Below, piece after piece: positions 19,989 to 30,232 of a stretch of DNA of 42,955 nucleotides (position 1 is its first letter; every line of letters starts with the position of its first letter). A program made the translations under genes and the position numbers. Source of the stretch: Woeseiaceae bacterium (lineage in GTDB: Bacteria; Pseudomonadota; Gammaproteobacteria; Steroidobacterales; Woeseiaceae); NCBI GenBank assembly GCA_029243005.1, contig JAQWSV010000226.1, positions 1 to 42,955 of the forward strand. Direction: 5' to 3'. Under the pieces are notes generated by a model that was not told where the DNA came from, searched no databases, and saw nothing but the letters and a program-made list of their open reading frames with translations.

Positions 19989-20155
19989 CGGTCTTCTCGC
20001 TAAAGGTCGTTGCATTGTTGCCAGCTGAGAAGATACAGGAACCGGGGAATCGGAGCACGACCGTTTCCTTTCGAGCTTGCGGACGATCCTTTATCTGATC
20101 AAAGCCGGAATAATGCAAATCAATTGAGTAGCCCGACCAGCCGCGCTGGTTCCAA

Positions 20156-20641
20156 TTAAATCAGCCGCTTTTCATGTTCGACATGCCAGGGCGAAAACCC
20201 CAGGGAAGCATAAAGATGTTCGGCGGCGCTGTTGCCGACGATCACGCCGATTCTCAGCCACTCAACGCCACTACCTTTCGCATGAGATTCAGCCTGCCCG
20301 ATAAGTGCCTGCCCAATTCCCTGATCCCGGTGTCCATCCAGTACAACGAGATCGGAGATCAAGCCGTATTCGAGTTTCCCATCGTCCGGTCTCTCACTGA
20401 CCACCCTGTTCAACACAGTGATAAATCCAGCGACTGCTCCATCGACCTCTGCAACGATGATGCGGCCATCGTATTGCTGGCATTGCTCCAACATATGCTG
20501 GATGCAGTCATCAACAACGGCTTCGCCCGGCGGAAGCCGCGTGTAGATCATTCGTTCGTGGTCCTGTAATTCCATGATGCAGGCACGCATTGCCGCTTCG
20601 TCCTCGGCGGCATCGAAATCACGATACGAGGCGTTCGACAT
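20156..20641 (-). CDS. GNAT family N-acetyltransferase
   Basis: ISDLVVLDGHRDQGIGQALIGQAESHAKGSGVEWLRIGVIVGNSAAEHLYASLGFSPW. Confidence 0.9.
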   Translation of the reverse strand: MSNASYRDFDAAEDEAAMRACIMELQDHERMIYTRLPPGEAVVDDCIQHMLEQCQQYDGRIIVAEVDGAVAGFITVLNRVVSERPDDGKLEYGLISDLVVLDGHRDQGIGQALIGQAESHAKGSGVEWLRIGVIVGNSAAEHLYASLGFSPWHVEHEKRLI

Positions 20642-20891
20642 GGTGGTTACTTTGGAGGCCGAGTGCTCATGAAGGTCTCGCACACGGCGACTCAAACCGC
20701 GAGTCAATCATCTTCTGCAAACGCCTCCACTCCAAAATAGACTTTTTTTTCAGTGACTTAGCAGTGAAAAATATCTTGCGCGCATGAGCTCTCTGCAAGG
20801 CGTGAGGACCGACGCGGACCATCAACATGTCGGCGACAGGGTAACGATGGACCACAGGGCGGTATGTCCAAACTGAGGCCCGCATTCCGCA

Positions 20892-21035
20892 TCAAAAATA
20901 GAATAACGCCATCAGTCCGAGCATGATTAGGATGATGGCGATGGACCACCACAGCTGTCGCATCGACTCTGCTGTGTCAGTCTCCTCGAGACTACCGTAG
21001 TTGGCCTCTTCTTTTTTTGTTTCTTCGTCTTCCAA
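20892..21035 (-). CDS. possible 47-aa C-tail-anchored small protein (TTG start)
   Basis: MEDEETKKEEANYGSLEETDTAESMRQLWWSIAIILIMLGLMALFYF; acidic N-terminus plus C-terminal TM; GGAAAG a few nt upstream of TTG. Confidence 0.45.
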   Translation of the reverse strand: MEDEETKKEEANYGSLEETDTAESMRQLWWSIAIILIMLGLMALFYF

Positions 21036-21181
21036 GTGCTTTCCTACCTTGGTCAAGCAGCCGGCTTACGATCAAAGTATAAAGTCACGATCACAGTTTC
21101 ACTACTCATTCATTGCTGGTCAGATCAAGATCTGATCGTCGAATCTGGAAAACTTCTCGGAAAGATTGACTTTGGCCTTCA

Positions 21182-22192
21182 TCAGCCCAGCTGACGAATG
21201 CCAATTGCATGGCGAATTTCAGCAATGTAGGGCACCGATATTTCCCGCGCGCGCTCGGCACCCTTCAACAATTCCTCTTCAACGATCGCAGGATCATCCA
21301 GCAGCCGATTATATTCCTCACGCATCGGTTTGATGTGTTCCTTCAGATACTCGAACAGTAACTGTTTCATCTCGCCCCAGGCGATACCCTCGGCGTAACG
21401 CCTCTCGACGTCCTTGACTTCGTCATCATTGGCGAATGCCCTGAAAATCTCGTAGAGCGTCGATCCTTCCGTTTCCTTCGGCTCGCCGGGTTCCAGGCTG
21501 TTCGTCTTGATTTTCATGACCAGCTTGCGCAGTTTTTTTTCGTCAACAAACAACGGAATCGTATTATCGTAGCTCTTGGACATCTTTCGTCCGTCAAGGC
21601 CGGACAACGTCGCCGTATTCTCGTTAATCTCCGCATCCGGTATCACAAGAATATCGCCGTAGCGATGATTGAAGCGTTGCGCGATATCCCGCGTCATTTC
21701 CATATGCTGTTTCTGGTCGCGTCCAACCGGCACTTTGTTCGCCTTAAACATCAGGATATCCGCAGCCATCAGGATCGGATAGTTGTACAACGCCATAACG
21801 ATACCCTTGTCAGGATCGCTACTACCCCGGTCGTCATTGGCCTGCACCTGTGCCTTGTACGAATGCGCCCGATTCATGAGGCCCTTCGCGGTGACGCCGT
21901 TCAGGATCCAGGTCAGTTCGGGAATTTCGGGAATGTCGGACTGCCGGTAGAAGTAAGCGTTGTCCGTATCCAGGCCACAGGCCAACCACGTCGCAGCCAC
22001 CTCCAGACCGGATCGATGAATCCGGTCTGGCTCCTCAGTCTTGGCGAGCGAATGATAGTCCGCGAGAAAGTAAAAATTATTGCGCGACTGGTCCTTGCTC
22101 GACGCCACAGCGGGCCGGATAGCTCCCACGTAGTTGCCAATATGGGGTGTGCCGGTCGTCGTAATACCGGTCAGATAGGTTTCCTGGGTCAT
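21182..22192 (-). CDS. trpS: tryptophanyl-tRNA synthetase
   Basis: TGITTTGTPHIGNYVGAIRP and KMSKS motifs. Confidence 0.97.
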   Translation of the reverse strand: MTQETYLTGITTTGTPHIGNYVGAIRPAVASSKDQSRNNFYFLADYHSLAKTEEPDRIHRSGLEVAATWLACGLDTDNAYFYRQSDIPEIPELTWILNGVTAKGLMNRAHSYKAQVQANDDRGSSDPDKGIVMALYNYPILMAADILMFKANKVPVGRDQKQHMEMTRDIAQRFNHRYGDILVIPDAEINENTATLSGLDGRKMSKSYDNTIPLFVDEKKLRKLVMKIKTNSLEPGEPKETEGSTLYEIFRAFANDDEVKDVERRYAEGIAWGEMKQLLFEYLKEHIKPMREEYNRLLDDPAIVEEELLKGAERAREISVPYIAEIRHAIGIRQLG

Positions 22193-22204
22193 AGTCTCGC
22201 TTTA

Positions 22205-23905
22205 CTAGTAGCCAGCCGCCTGGCCGTCCTTCCTTGATTCTGATGCACCGAAATAGACGCCGGAGATCGGGTCGCGAATGATGGCCTGGTAGCCGCCCAT
22301 ACTCGCACGCCCATCCGATACATTGTGACCCATCGCCTTCAGCGCTTCACGAACTTCCGCGGCGATTCCACTCTCAAGATACACGTGGCCACCATCGGTC
22401 ATAACCTGATCCGTCGGCTGCGATGAGCCACTATGACGCATTCGAGCCGCGTCACCCGCTTCCTGCAGATTCATATCAAAGTCGACCAGATTGACGATGA
22501 TTTGCGCATGGGCCTGCGGTTGCATCGATCCGCCCATCACACCAAAGCTCAGCCAGGGCTTGCCTTCCTTCATGACGAATGCCGGGATAATCGTATGAAA
22601 AGGCCGCTTGCCAGGCTCGTATACATTGGCGTGCCCCTCTTCGAGACTGAACAACTGACCACGATTCTGCAGCTGAAAGCCGAGTTCCTCCGGCGTCATT
22701 CCAGAACCAAGATCGCCGTAATTCGACTGGATCAGTGAAATCATGTTGCCGTCAGCATCCGCGACAGTTAGATAGACCGTATCACCGTTCTCAAGCACTG
22801 CGTCGCCTGCGGGATAGGTCCCCGCAGCTCTCTCCGGATCGATCTGTGCGCGGCGTTCTGCTGCGTAGTCCTTCGATACCAGCCAGTCGACTGGGAAATT
22901 GTAGAAATCCGGATCCGCGTAATACTTCGCGCGGTCCTCGTACGCTAGTTTTTTAGCCTCGATCAATATGTGTAGGTACTCGATACTTCCGTAGCCCATG
23001 CTGCGTAGATCGTAGCCTTCGAGAATATTGAGCATTTGCAGGGCAACAATACCCTGGCCGTTCGGCGGCAGCTCCTGGACATCATAGCCGCGATAGTTCG
23101 TGGCCACAGGCGCTACCCACTCCGACGTATGTGCTGCCATGTCGCCATAAGTCAGGAAACCACCCTGCTCTGCCATATAGGAATCAATCTTCTCTGCAAT
23201 TTCACCTTTGTAAAAGGCATCGCGACCACCCTCGGCGATCATCCGATAGGTATTGGCGAGATTCGGGTTCTTGAAAACGTCGCCCTTCTTCGGCGCATCG
23301 CCGCCCAGCATGAAGACTTCCTTGACGCCGGGGAAGTCTTTGCGGCTTTCAATATTTTCCTGCCACAGATCTGCGATGAACTCCGTAACCGGAAAGCCCT
23401 GCTCGGCGTAATCGATCGAAGGTTGAAGGAGTTCAGTCATGGGCAAGCGACCATAGCGCTCGTGCAATTCATACCAGCCGTCGACTGCGCCCGGGACGCT
23501 GACCGTCAACGGACCGAGATAGGGAATACTCTGCATACCGATATCGCGAAAATGCTGCAATGTCAGAGACTGCGGCGAGCGTCCGGACGCATTTAGCCCC
23601 GTAAGTTCTTCATTCTCAGCGTCCCAGACGATGGCGAACAGGTCGCCGCCGATGCCGCAACCGGTTGGCTCCATCAGGCCAAGCGCCGCATTGGCGGCGA
23701 TAGCAGCGTCCACGGCACTGCCGCCCTTCTTGAGAATATCGAGCGCGATCTGGGTGGCCAGCGGCTGGCTGGTCGCCGCCATGCCATTCATGGCGATCAC
23801 CTCCGATCGTGATGCAAACGGCTCACCGACTGGCCGGTCAAATCCCTGCGATGCCGCCGTCATGCTAACGAGCAGCCCCAGAAAGAGCGGAATAGCGCGT
23901 TTCAT
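22205..23905 (-). CDS. ggt: gamma-glutamyltransferase
   Basis: GGSAVDAAIAANAALGLMEPTGCGIGGD; catalytic ENGDTVYLTVADADGNMISLIQSNYGDLGSG; signal peptide. Confidence 0.95.
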   Translation of the reverse strand: MKRAIPLFLGLLVSMTAASQGFDRPVGEPFASRSEVIAMNGMAATSQPLATQIALDILKKGGSAVDAAIAANAALGLMEPTGCGIGGDLFAIVWDAENEELTGLNASGRSPQSLTLQHFRDIGMQSIPYLGPLTVSVPGAVDGWYELHERYGRLPMTELLQPSIDYAEQGFPVTEFIADLWQENIESRKDFPGVKEVFMLGGDAPKKGDVFKNPNLANTYRMIAEGGRDAFYKGEIAEKIDSYMAEQGGFLTYGDMAAHTSEWVAPVATNYRGYDVQELPPNGQGIVALQMLNILEGYDLRSMGYGSIEYLHILIEAKKLAYEDRAKYYADPDFYNFPVDWLVSKDYAAERRAQIDPERAAGTYPAGDAVLENGDTVYLTVADADGNMISLIQSNYGDLGSGMTPEELGFQLQNRGQLFSLEEGHANVYEPGKRPFHTIIPAFVMKEGKPWLSFGVMGGSMQPQAHAQIIVNLVDFDMNLQEAGDAARMRHSGSSQPTDQVMTDGGHVYLESGIAAEVREALKAMGHNVSDGRASMGGYQAIIRDPISGVYFGASESRKDGQAAGY

Positions 23906-24013
23906 ACATAGCTCCAGACCGTGCTGGGAAACCCCGAATGATGCCTAGATTGCACCCGGATTGAAACTGTTACCGGTGTCGCGGACGACGATTCCTACGG
24001 TTATCATGTCGAC

Positions 24014-25357
24014 ATGGTGAGAAAGGAAATTGTGGACAAGCGCGAACTTGCTGCGCTATACCCAGAGCATGTTAATACCGTGGCCGCACGCCACGATGCG
24101 GCACTGGAGCGAGCCGGTGCAGGACACGCGGTGATTTTTTCGGGCGCGCCACTGCCCGTATTTCTCGATGACTACAACTATCCATTCAAGGCAAATCCGC
24201 ACTTTGTCAGCTGGCTGCCACTGGTTCGGAATCCCTTCTGCTACATCGTCCATACGCCGGAGCGTCGACCCAGGCTCATTTACTTCCAAGAAATGGACTA
24301 CTGGCACGTAATGCCATCAGATCCGGATGGATTCTGGACAGGATGTTTCGATATCGACACCGTCCATTCACTGGAAGAAGTCGCCCGGCACCTGCCCGAC
24401 GATCGCAATAATTGTATTTTGATCGGCCAAATCAACGACGACGCACATGCATTTGGCATCGATCGCATCAATCCCTCCACCGCGGTCAACATGCTGCACT
24501 ACGAGAGAGGAACCAAAACAAAGTACGAACTCGAATGCATGCGTGCGGCCTCACGGCGCGCGATAAAAGGACACGATGCGGCAGAGCGCGCGTTTCGATC
24601 CGGCCAGTCCGAATTCGATATTCACCTCGCCTATTGCCGGGCCGTGGATCATGTCGAACATGAGTTGCCATACGGAAACATTATCGCACTGAACGAGCAT
24701 GGCGCCGTCCTACACTATCAACATCAGGCCGTCGACAAGCCGCCCGAGCATCGCTCATTCCTGATCGATGCCGGCGCGCGATTCAATGGCTATACCAGTG
24801 ACATTACGCGGACCTACGCAAAGGAAGACGACGAATTCGCGTCGCTGATTCAACGGTTCGAGACCCTTCAGCTTGAACTTGTCAGTGAGATTCGTGCAGG
24901 CGTTGAATTCGCAGAATTGCATCTCTCCTGTCACCTTAAGATCGCGAAACTGCTGGATGAAACCGGCCTTGCGCAGGGCGACTCCGATGACCTCATAGAA
25001 ACAGGGGTCACATCCGCTTTTTATCCCCACGGCCTGGGCCATCTGCTCGGCCTTCAGGTTCACGATGTCGGCGGGCATTTTGGGGACGACACTGGAACAC
25101 TCATTGATCCGCCCAGTGGTCATCCTTTCCTCCGGCTGACCCGGCGACTGGAATCCGACCAGGTGCTGACCATTGAACCCGGCCTTTATGTCATCGACAT
25201 GTTGATCGATAACCTGCGGGGCACGCCGGGCTTTGAAATGATCGATCAGGATATGCTCGACTGGCTAAGGCCCTACGGGGGTATACGAATTGAGGACAAT
25301 GTCCGCGTGCTGAGGGACGGATGCGAGAACTTCACGCGAGATGCAATCGCGGTTTAG
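24014..25357 (+). CDS. pepQ: Xaa-Pro dipeptidase (M24 family)
   Basis: FLIDAGARFNGYTSDITRTYA metal-ligand motif; FYPHGLGHLLGLQVHDVGG; LTIEPGLYVID. Confidence 0.93.
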   Translation: MVRKEIVDKRELAALYPEHVNTVAARHDAALERAGAGHAVIFSGAPLPVFLDDYNYPFKANPHFVSWLPLVRNPFCYIVHTPERRPRLIYFQEMDYWHVMPSDPDGFWTGCFDIDTVHSLEEVARHLPDDRNNCILIGQINDDAHAFGIDRINPSTAVNMLHYERGTKTKYELECMRAASRRAIKGHDAAERAFRSGQSEFDIHLAYCRAVDHVEHELPYGNIIALNEHGAVLHYQHQAVDKPPEHRSFLIDAGARFNGYTSDITRTYAKEDDEFASLIQRFETLQLELVSEIRAGVEFAELHLSCHLKIAKLLDETGLAQGDSDDLIETGVTSAFYPHGLGHLLGLQVHDVGGHFGDDTGTLIDPPSGHPFLRLTRRLESDQVLTIEPGLYVIDMLIDNLRGTPGFEMIDQDMLDWLRPYGGIRIEDNVRVLRDGCENFTRDAIAV

Positions 25358-25374
25358 AGCCAGATCCTGACGCC

Positions 25375-25635
25375 CTAATTCAATCGCCGATCCTGCCAGG
25401 CCCACCAATTCAACAATTCAGGCTCGTGGGATTCCTCGGTCGCGTAATAAACCGCACAACGAAACACATACAGCACAGAGCGGTCGATGTTTGCACCATG
25501 CATCAAGCGGAGGTTCTTGAACATGAGCTCCGGATTCTGTCCGACCAGATCTTCGACCTTGAAATAGCCAAGGTCTCGCAGGTCTTGCGCCATGCTGGGA
25601 CCAATGCCCGGAATGCTTTGCAGATCATCAGGCAC
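25375..25635 (-). CDS. helix-hairpin-helix (Cdd1-like) protein
   Basis: MPDDLQSIPGIGPSMAQDLRDLGYFKVEDLVGQNPELMFKNLRL...VLYVFRCAVYYAT. Confidence 0.75.
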   Translation of the reverse strand: MPDDLQSIPGIGPSMAQDLRDLGYFKVEDLVGQNPELMFKNLRLMHGANIDRSVLYVFRCAVYYATEESHEPELLNWWAWQDRRLN

Positions 25636-26092
25636 CAGCGGTTTCCGCCACCTGAGCCTCGAAAAAATACCTGAATCTAAACGCGTCCTCAGTCGGACCG
25701 TTCAGTGTCAGGAGTTCGAGGCGATGCTTCGCTTCCTTCACAGTTGGTAGCGTGCCTTCTGGCACCCACGACATCGCCTGAATGGGCCCTTCCATTGGCT
25801 CGAACCTTTCGTCCCGCTTGCGTAGGATTTGGACATGGTCCGTGTGATAGACATAGTTCATCAATGTCTCTTTCAACTCCCAGATCGACATATTGAAGAG
25901 CATATCGTCGTCGCCGAACACTTCGCTGCCAGCTTCAGCCTCATCCTCGGCAGCCTAGCGCCAGACGAATCCGGATGGAGAATCCACCAGCGCATTGGTC
26001 CGATCGAGATTGTCTACAAACCCTGCAAATTTCGAATCTTCGTAGCTGTATTTTGCAATGCCGACATTGGTCTGGGTGAGATGGAAATTCAT
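25628..26092 (-). pseudogene. DUF3291-like protein with a single in-frame TAG
   Basis: MNFHLTQTNVGIAKYSYEDSKFAGFVDNLDRTNALVDSPSGFVWR*AAEDEAEAGSEVFGDDDMLFNMSIWELKETLMNYVYHTDHVQILRKRDERFEPMEGPIQAMSWVPEGTLPTVKEAKHRLELLTLNGPTEDAFRF; TAG at 25955-25957, otherwise open; overlaps SDR stop by ATGA. Confidence 0.82.
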
Positions 26093-26928
26093 AATGAAGC
26101 CTCGTGCTCCGCCTGGCGCATCTTTGCCTTTAGTGCGCGTTTCACGCGGCGTCCTTTGCCCTCCAGCAATGGACGCATCGTCCGGCCAATTCCCGGCCAG
26201 AGATAAGTCAACGTCGTGAGAAACCCGCTCAATGGCGGCATCGAACGTTCGCGCTTATCATTGGCACATATCTTGAGGATTTCCCGTGCTACCTCGTCGG
26301 CTGTGCTGAGCGGCTGGGAAAATGTCAGGTCAGTAACATTATCGATGTTCGTCATGATGAAGCCGGTATCGATGGGGCCGGGCGACACCGCAGCAATCTT
26401 GATGGTCGAATCACGAAGCTCCTCCGCCAGCGCGAAAGTGAACGCGCGCATACCGAACTTGCTCGCCGAATAGGTGGCCGCGCCGGGCACGGGCGTGCGG
26501 CCCGCCAACGACGCGACGTTGATAATGGCGCCAACTCCTGCTTCACGCATAAGGGGCAATGCCAATCGACTCAGGACAATGGGTGCCTTGAGATTGACAT
26601 CGATCATTTGCCCAAGTGACTCAGCTTCGACGCTCTCTACCGGACCCCGCTCATGGTATCCAGCATTGTTGACGAGCACATTTATGCTCCCGAACTCAAA
26701 TTGCGCTTTGCGCAGCAAATATTCACAGGCATCCGGGTCCGCAACATCCATCGTTATGATCTCAACTCGGGTGTCGGGCCGTAACTCCCTGGCAATCTTC
26801 TCGAGATTCTTCTTGGTCCGAGCTGCAAGCACGAGATTAGCGCCGGCACGTGCGAAGGCACGGGCGGTCGATGCACCAACGCCCTCAGAACCACCAGTAA
26901 TGACGATAGTCTTGTCTTTGAATTCCAT
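26089..26928 (-). CDS. SDR family NAD(P)-dependent oxidoreductase
   Basis: VITGGSEGVGASTARAFARAG; NNAG; YSASKFGMRAF. Confidence 0.92.
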   Translation of the reverse strand: MEFKDKTIVITGGSEGVGASTARAFARAGANLVLAARTKKNLEKIARELRPDTRVEIITMDVADPDACEYLLRKAQFEFGSINVLVNNAGYHERGPVESVEAESLGQMIDVNLKAPIVLSRLALPLMREAGVGAIINVASLAGRTPVPGAATYSASKFGMRAFTFALAEELRDSTIKIAAVSPGPIDTGFIMTNIDNVTDLTFSQPLSTADEVAREILKICANDKRERSMPPLSGFLTTLTYLWPGIGRTMRPLLEGKGRRVKRALKAKMRQAEHEASL

Positions 26929-27065
26929 TGGAGAAGTCTATATCAGATACGCGACCCTTCTGCAGCCCAGCATGGAGACCAAAGAACGCTCGCAGAGAGC
27001 ATTTTCTTAAGATGACGTAACAAACCATCTGCAAGAAACAAGGGTAGCCCCAGACCTTCCATCCA

Positions 27066-27121
27066 ATCCGCCTGACCCGCTAATACTGCCATCCACTGGC
27101 AGGAGCGGATTGATCTTTAAT
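27066..27121. repeat. structured element copy 1 (stem ATCCGC/GCGGAT plus GGATTGATCTTTAAT)
   Basis: Exact 15-mer GGATTGATCTTTAAT at 27107-27121, also at 41266-41280; inner hairpin CTGCCA/TGGCAG. Confidence 0.55.
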
Positions 27122-27127
27122 GCAATT

Positions 27128-27151
27128 AAAAAAGGGGCGCAAGGGCCCCTT
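27128..27151 (-). terminator. Rho-independent terminator after rplQ
   Basis: Minus-strand AAGGGGC...GCCCCTTTTTT: 7-bp GC-rich stem followed by a U run. Confidence 0.85.
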
Positions 27152-27174
27152 CGAGATTCGATTACCGAAATGAC

Positions 27175-27576
27175 TTATTCATCAGCCGCTTCGGCCGCTG
27201 CCTCTTCAGCACCACCCAGAGGCTCATCAACCAGCTGGACGATCGCCATCGGCGCCGCATCACCCGGCCGCGGGCCGGTTTTCAGAATACGCAGATAACC
27301 GCCGGGTCGATCTTTAAATCGGGGACCGAGATCCGAGAACAGCTTGCCGACAGCCGCCTTGTCGCGCAGACGATTGAATGCCAGTCGACGATTGGCAACG
27401 CCATCCTCCTTGGCAAGCGTGATCAGCGGCTCTACCACACGACGAAGCTCTTTCGCCTTCGGCAATGTGGTCTTGATCGTCTCGTGTTGCACCAGCGACG
27501 TCGCCATATTGCGAAACATAGCTTTGCGATGCGGGCTGTTGCGGCCAAGTCGACGACCGGATTTTCTGTGACGCAT
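27175..27576 (-). CDS. rplQ: 50S ribosomal protein L17
   Basis: [37 protein letters not shown]. Confidence 0.98.
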   Translation of the reverse strand: MRHRKSGRRLGRNSPHRKAMFRNMATSLVQHETIKTTLPKAKELRRVVEPLITLAKEDGVANRRLAFNRLRDKAAVGKLFSDLGPRFKDRPGGYLRILKTGPRPGDAAPMAIVQLVDEPLGGAEEAAAEAADE

Positions 27577-27638
27577 TTTCTCTTACCTTCTAACCGATGG
27601 GTTCAGAGCCGCGCGGCTCTGAGTCCTGGGTCAATGTA

Positions 27639-28640
27639 TTACAGGCCGAACTCGTGCTCCGGACGTAGGCTGGCCGGTGGCCAGGTGCTCAGAAGCATGC
27701 CCAGTCCAAGGCCGTGACCTTCAAGCACTTCCTTGATCTCGGTCAATGACTTCTTACCAAGATTTGGCGTACGAAGCAGCTCAACTTCGGTGCGCTGCAC
27801 GAGGTCACCAATGTACATGATGTTTTCGGCTTTCAGACAGTTCGCAGAGCGCACCGTCAGTTCAAGCTCATCAACCGGACGCAGGAGGATCGGATCAACC
27901 TGTTGTTCGGCCGCATCACCAACGCCGTCGTCCTGACCCTGCAGGTCGACAAAGACAGACAGCTGGTCCTTGAGGATGCTGCCTGCGCGACGAATGGCCT
28001 CTTCCGGATCGATCGTGCCATTAGTTTCAATATCGATGATCAGTTTGTCGAGGTCAGTCCGCTGTTCCACACGAGCCGCTTCAACATCGTAAGTAACGCG
28101 ATTGACCGGACTGAACGAAGCATCAAGCTGCAGACGACCTATCGGTCCAGTCTGCTCTTCGAAAGCCGGGCGCTGGGTTGCAGCGCGGTAGCCACGTCCA
28201 CGTTCAACCTTCAGAACCATATTCAGCTCGCCTTCATTCGTGAGGTTGGCGATAACGATGTCCGGATTCATGATTTCGACGTCGTGGTCGAGCTGAATAT
28301 CAGCGCCCGTAACAACGCCAGGCCCTTTCTTCGAAATCCGGAGTTCGGCCGTGTCTCGCGTATACATGCGAACCGCGACTTGTTTCAGGTTCAGAAGGAT
28401 GTCGACGACGTCTTCCTGCACGCCCTCAATGCTGGTGTATTCGTGTAGTACACCTTCAATCTCTGATTCCGTGATTGCAGCACCGGGCATCGACGACAGC
28501 AAAATGCGGCGCAACGCATTGCCGAGCGTGTGACCATAACCGCGCTCAAACGGCTCGATCGTCACCTTCGCATGAAGGTCATTGACGGGCGCGACTTTAA
28601 CAACTCGCGGCTTCAGAAACTCATTAACAGATTCCTGCAT
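27639..28640 (-). CDS. rpoA: RNA polymerase alpha subunit
   Basis: [24 protein letters not shown]-terminal domain [23 protein letters not shown]. Confidence 0.98.
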   Translation of the reverse strand: MQESVNEFLKPRVVKVAPVNDLHAKVTIEPFERGYGHTLGNALRRILLSSMPGAAITESEIEGVLHEYTSIEGVQEDVVDILLNLKQVAVRMYTRDTAELRISKKGPGVVTGADIQLDHDVEIMNPDIVIANLTNEGELNMVLKVERGRGYRAATQRPAFEEQTGPIGRLQLDASFSPVNRVTYDVEAARVEQRTDLDKLIIDIETNGTIDPEEAIRRAGSILKDQLSVFVDLQGQDDGVGDAAEQQVDPILLRPVDELELTVRSANCLKAENIMYIGDLVQRTEVELLRTPNLGKKSLTEIKEVLEGHGLGLGMLLSTWPPASLRPEHEFGL

Positions 28641-28655
28641 GGGTGTGACTCCTGA

Positions 28656-29276
28656 TTATTTCGAGTACAGCTCGACGACGAGGTTTTCGTTGATATCGGG
28701 AAGAATGTCTTCACGAACCGGCAAGGATTTCAACGTACCTGACATCTTCTTGGCATCCACATCCACCCACTCCGGCAGACCGACCTGGGTGGCAATTTCG
28801 AGCGCATTCTGAATTCGAAGTTGTTTCTTCGCTTTTTCGCGAATGCCTACAGAGTCGCCGGCGCTTAGTTGTGCAGACGGAATATTTACGACCTGACCAT
28901 TGACCTCGATGCCTTTATGGCTGACGAGCTGGCGAGCTTCGGCGCGCGTTGTGGCGAAACCCATGCGATAGACAACATTGTCCAGACGACCTTCGAGCAG
29001 GCGTAGCAGGTTTTCACCCGTTGATCCTTTGAGCTGGGCGGCCTTTTTGTAGTAGTTCCTGAATTGCCGCTCCAGAACGCCATACATACGGCGGAGTTTC
29101 TGCTTTTCACGAAGCTGCAAACCGTAGTCCGACAGGCGCGGGCGACGTTGTGCCGCACCACCCGGAGGAACCTCAAGCTTGCACTTCGATTCGAGCGGCC
29201 GAACACCACTCTTCAGAAACAGATCCGTGCCTTCGCGGCGGGATAGTTTACATTTTGGTCCAAGATATCTAGCCAT
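28656..29276 (-). CDS. rpsD: 30S ribosomal protein S4
   Basis: [24 protein letters not shown]. Confidence 0.98.
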   Translation of the reverse strand: MARYLGPKCKLSRREGTDLFLKSGVRPLESKCKLEVPPGGAAQRRPRLSDYGLQLREKQKLRRMYGVLERQFRNYYKKAAQLKGSTGENLLRLLEGRLDNVVYRMGFATTRAEARQLVSHKGIEVNGQVVNIPSAQLSAGDSVGIREKAKKQLRIQNALEIATQVGLPEWVDVDAKKMSGTLKSLPVREDILPDINENLVVELYSK

Positions 29277-29286
29277 TATTCAATCT

Positions 29287-29667
29287 CTATACACGGCGCT
29301 TTTTAGGCGGACGGCAACCATTGTGAGGAATGGGTGTTACGTCTTCGATGTTCTGAATACGATAACCGAGCGCGTTCAGTGCGCGCACTGCGGACTCCCT
29401 GCCCGGTCCGGGCCCACGGACTCGAACGTCGACGTTTTTCACGCCAAACTCCAGTGCCGCGCGACCTGCCTTCTCCGAAGCAACCTGCGCTGCGAACGGC
29501 GTGGACTTGCGCGAACCGCGGAAACCGCATCCACCGGCGGTTGCCCACGACAGCGCATTACCCTGGCGATCGGTAATCGTGATAATCGTGTTGTTGAAAG
29601 AAGCATGTATGTGCGCAATTGCATCAACCACATGCTTCTTGACTTTCTTTTTCTTAACTTCAGCCAA
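29287..29667 (-). CDS. rpsK: 30S ribosomal protein S11 (TTG start proposed)
   Basis: [61 protein letters not shown] just upstream of TTG; ORF-track start at 29742 gives an atypical N-terminal extension. Confidence 0.93.
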   Translation of the reverse strand: MAEVKKKKVKKHVVDAIAHIHASFNNTIITITDRQGNALSWATAGGCGFRGSRKSTPFAAQVASEKAGRAALEFGVKNVDVRVRGPGPGRESAVRALNALGYRIQNIEDVTPIPHNGCRPPKKRRV

Positions 29668-29858
29668 GACTGGCTCCTGTTTTGTCTCATCGGTTTGTGC
29701 GGTGCCATTTACTGTGGCGTTCGCACAAACTTCGTAATCCAACTTTTATCAATTCGCAATCCGAAGTCATTTTATTTCGATTGCGTTCCATTTTTCTCTA
29801 TCGCCCGCTGGCGCGGGATCCTGCATATATCTGTCTTGTCGCCGTAGCGAGTTTCTCT

Positions 29859-30215
29859 CTATCTCTTGATAGGGCGACGCGGGCCCTTGCGGGTACGTGC
29901 GTTCGTGCGAGTACGCTGCCCCCGGAGCGGCAACCCACTACGATGCCGGATGCCGCGGTAGCAACCGAGATCCATCAGGCGTTTGATATTCATAGACGTC
30001 TCACGGCGCAGGTCACCCTCGACCACAAAGTTCGCGACGACATTACGAATGCCGGCGATTTCGGGTTCCGCCAAATCTTTGACCTGCGTGTCGGGTGCAA
30101 CGCCTGCCACCTCACAAATCTGCTTTGCGCGGGTGTCGCCGATCCCATAGATGGAAGTCAACGCAACAACGACGTGCTTGTTAACTGGAATATTTATACC
30201 TGCTATACGAGCCAC
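29859..30215 (-). CDS. rpsM: 30S ribosomal protein S13
   Basis: [26 protein letters not shown]. Confidence 0.98.
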   Translation of the reverse strand: MARIAGINIPVNKHVVVALTSIYGIGDTRAKQICEVAGVAPDTQVKDLAEPEIAGIRNVVANFVVEGDLRRETSMNIKRLMDLGCYRGIRHRSGLPLRGQRTRTNARTRKGPRRPIKR

Positions 30216-30232
30216 AATATTTACCTTTTCTA

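Noticed and set aside
10900-20700. Integron cassette array (small GNAT, VOC, OsmC-type genes on one strand)
   Set aside because: Gaps are often too short for attC sites, no paired GTTRRRY/RYYYAAC cores were found between genes, and no integrase is in the window.
10954-26092. Stop-codon reassignment or systematic TAG/TGA read-through as an explanation for interrupted genes
   Set aside because: TAG and TGA end many intact genes here (e.g. uup, the MIP channel and pepQ end in TAG), and most interrupted genes also have frameshifts or deletions, so decay is simpler. Only the DUF3291-like gene remains ambiguous.
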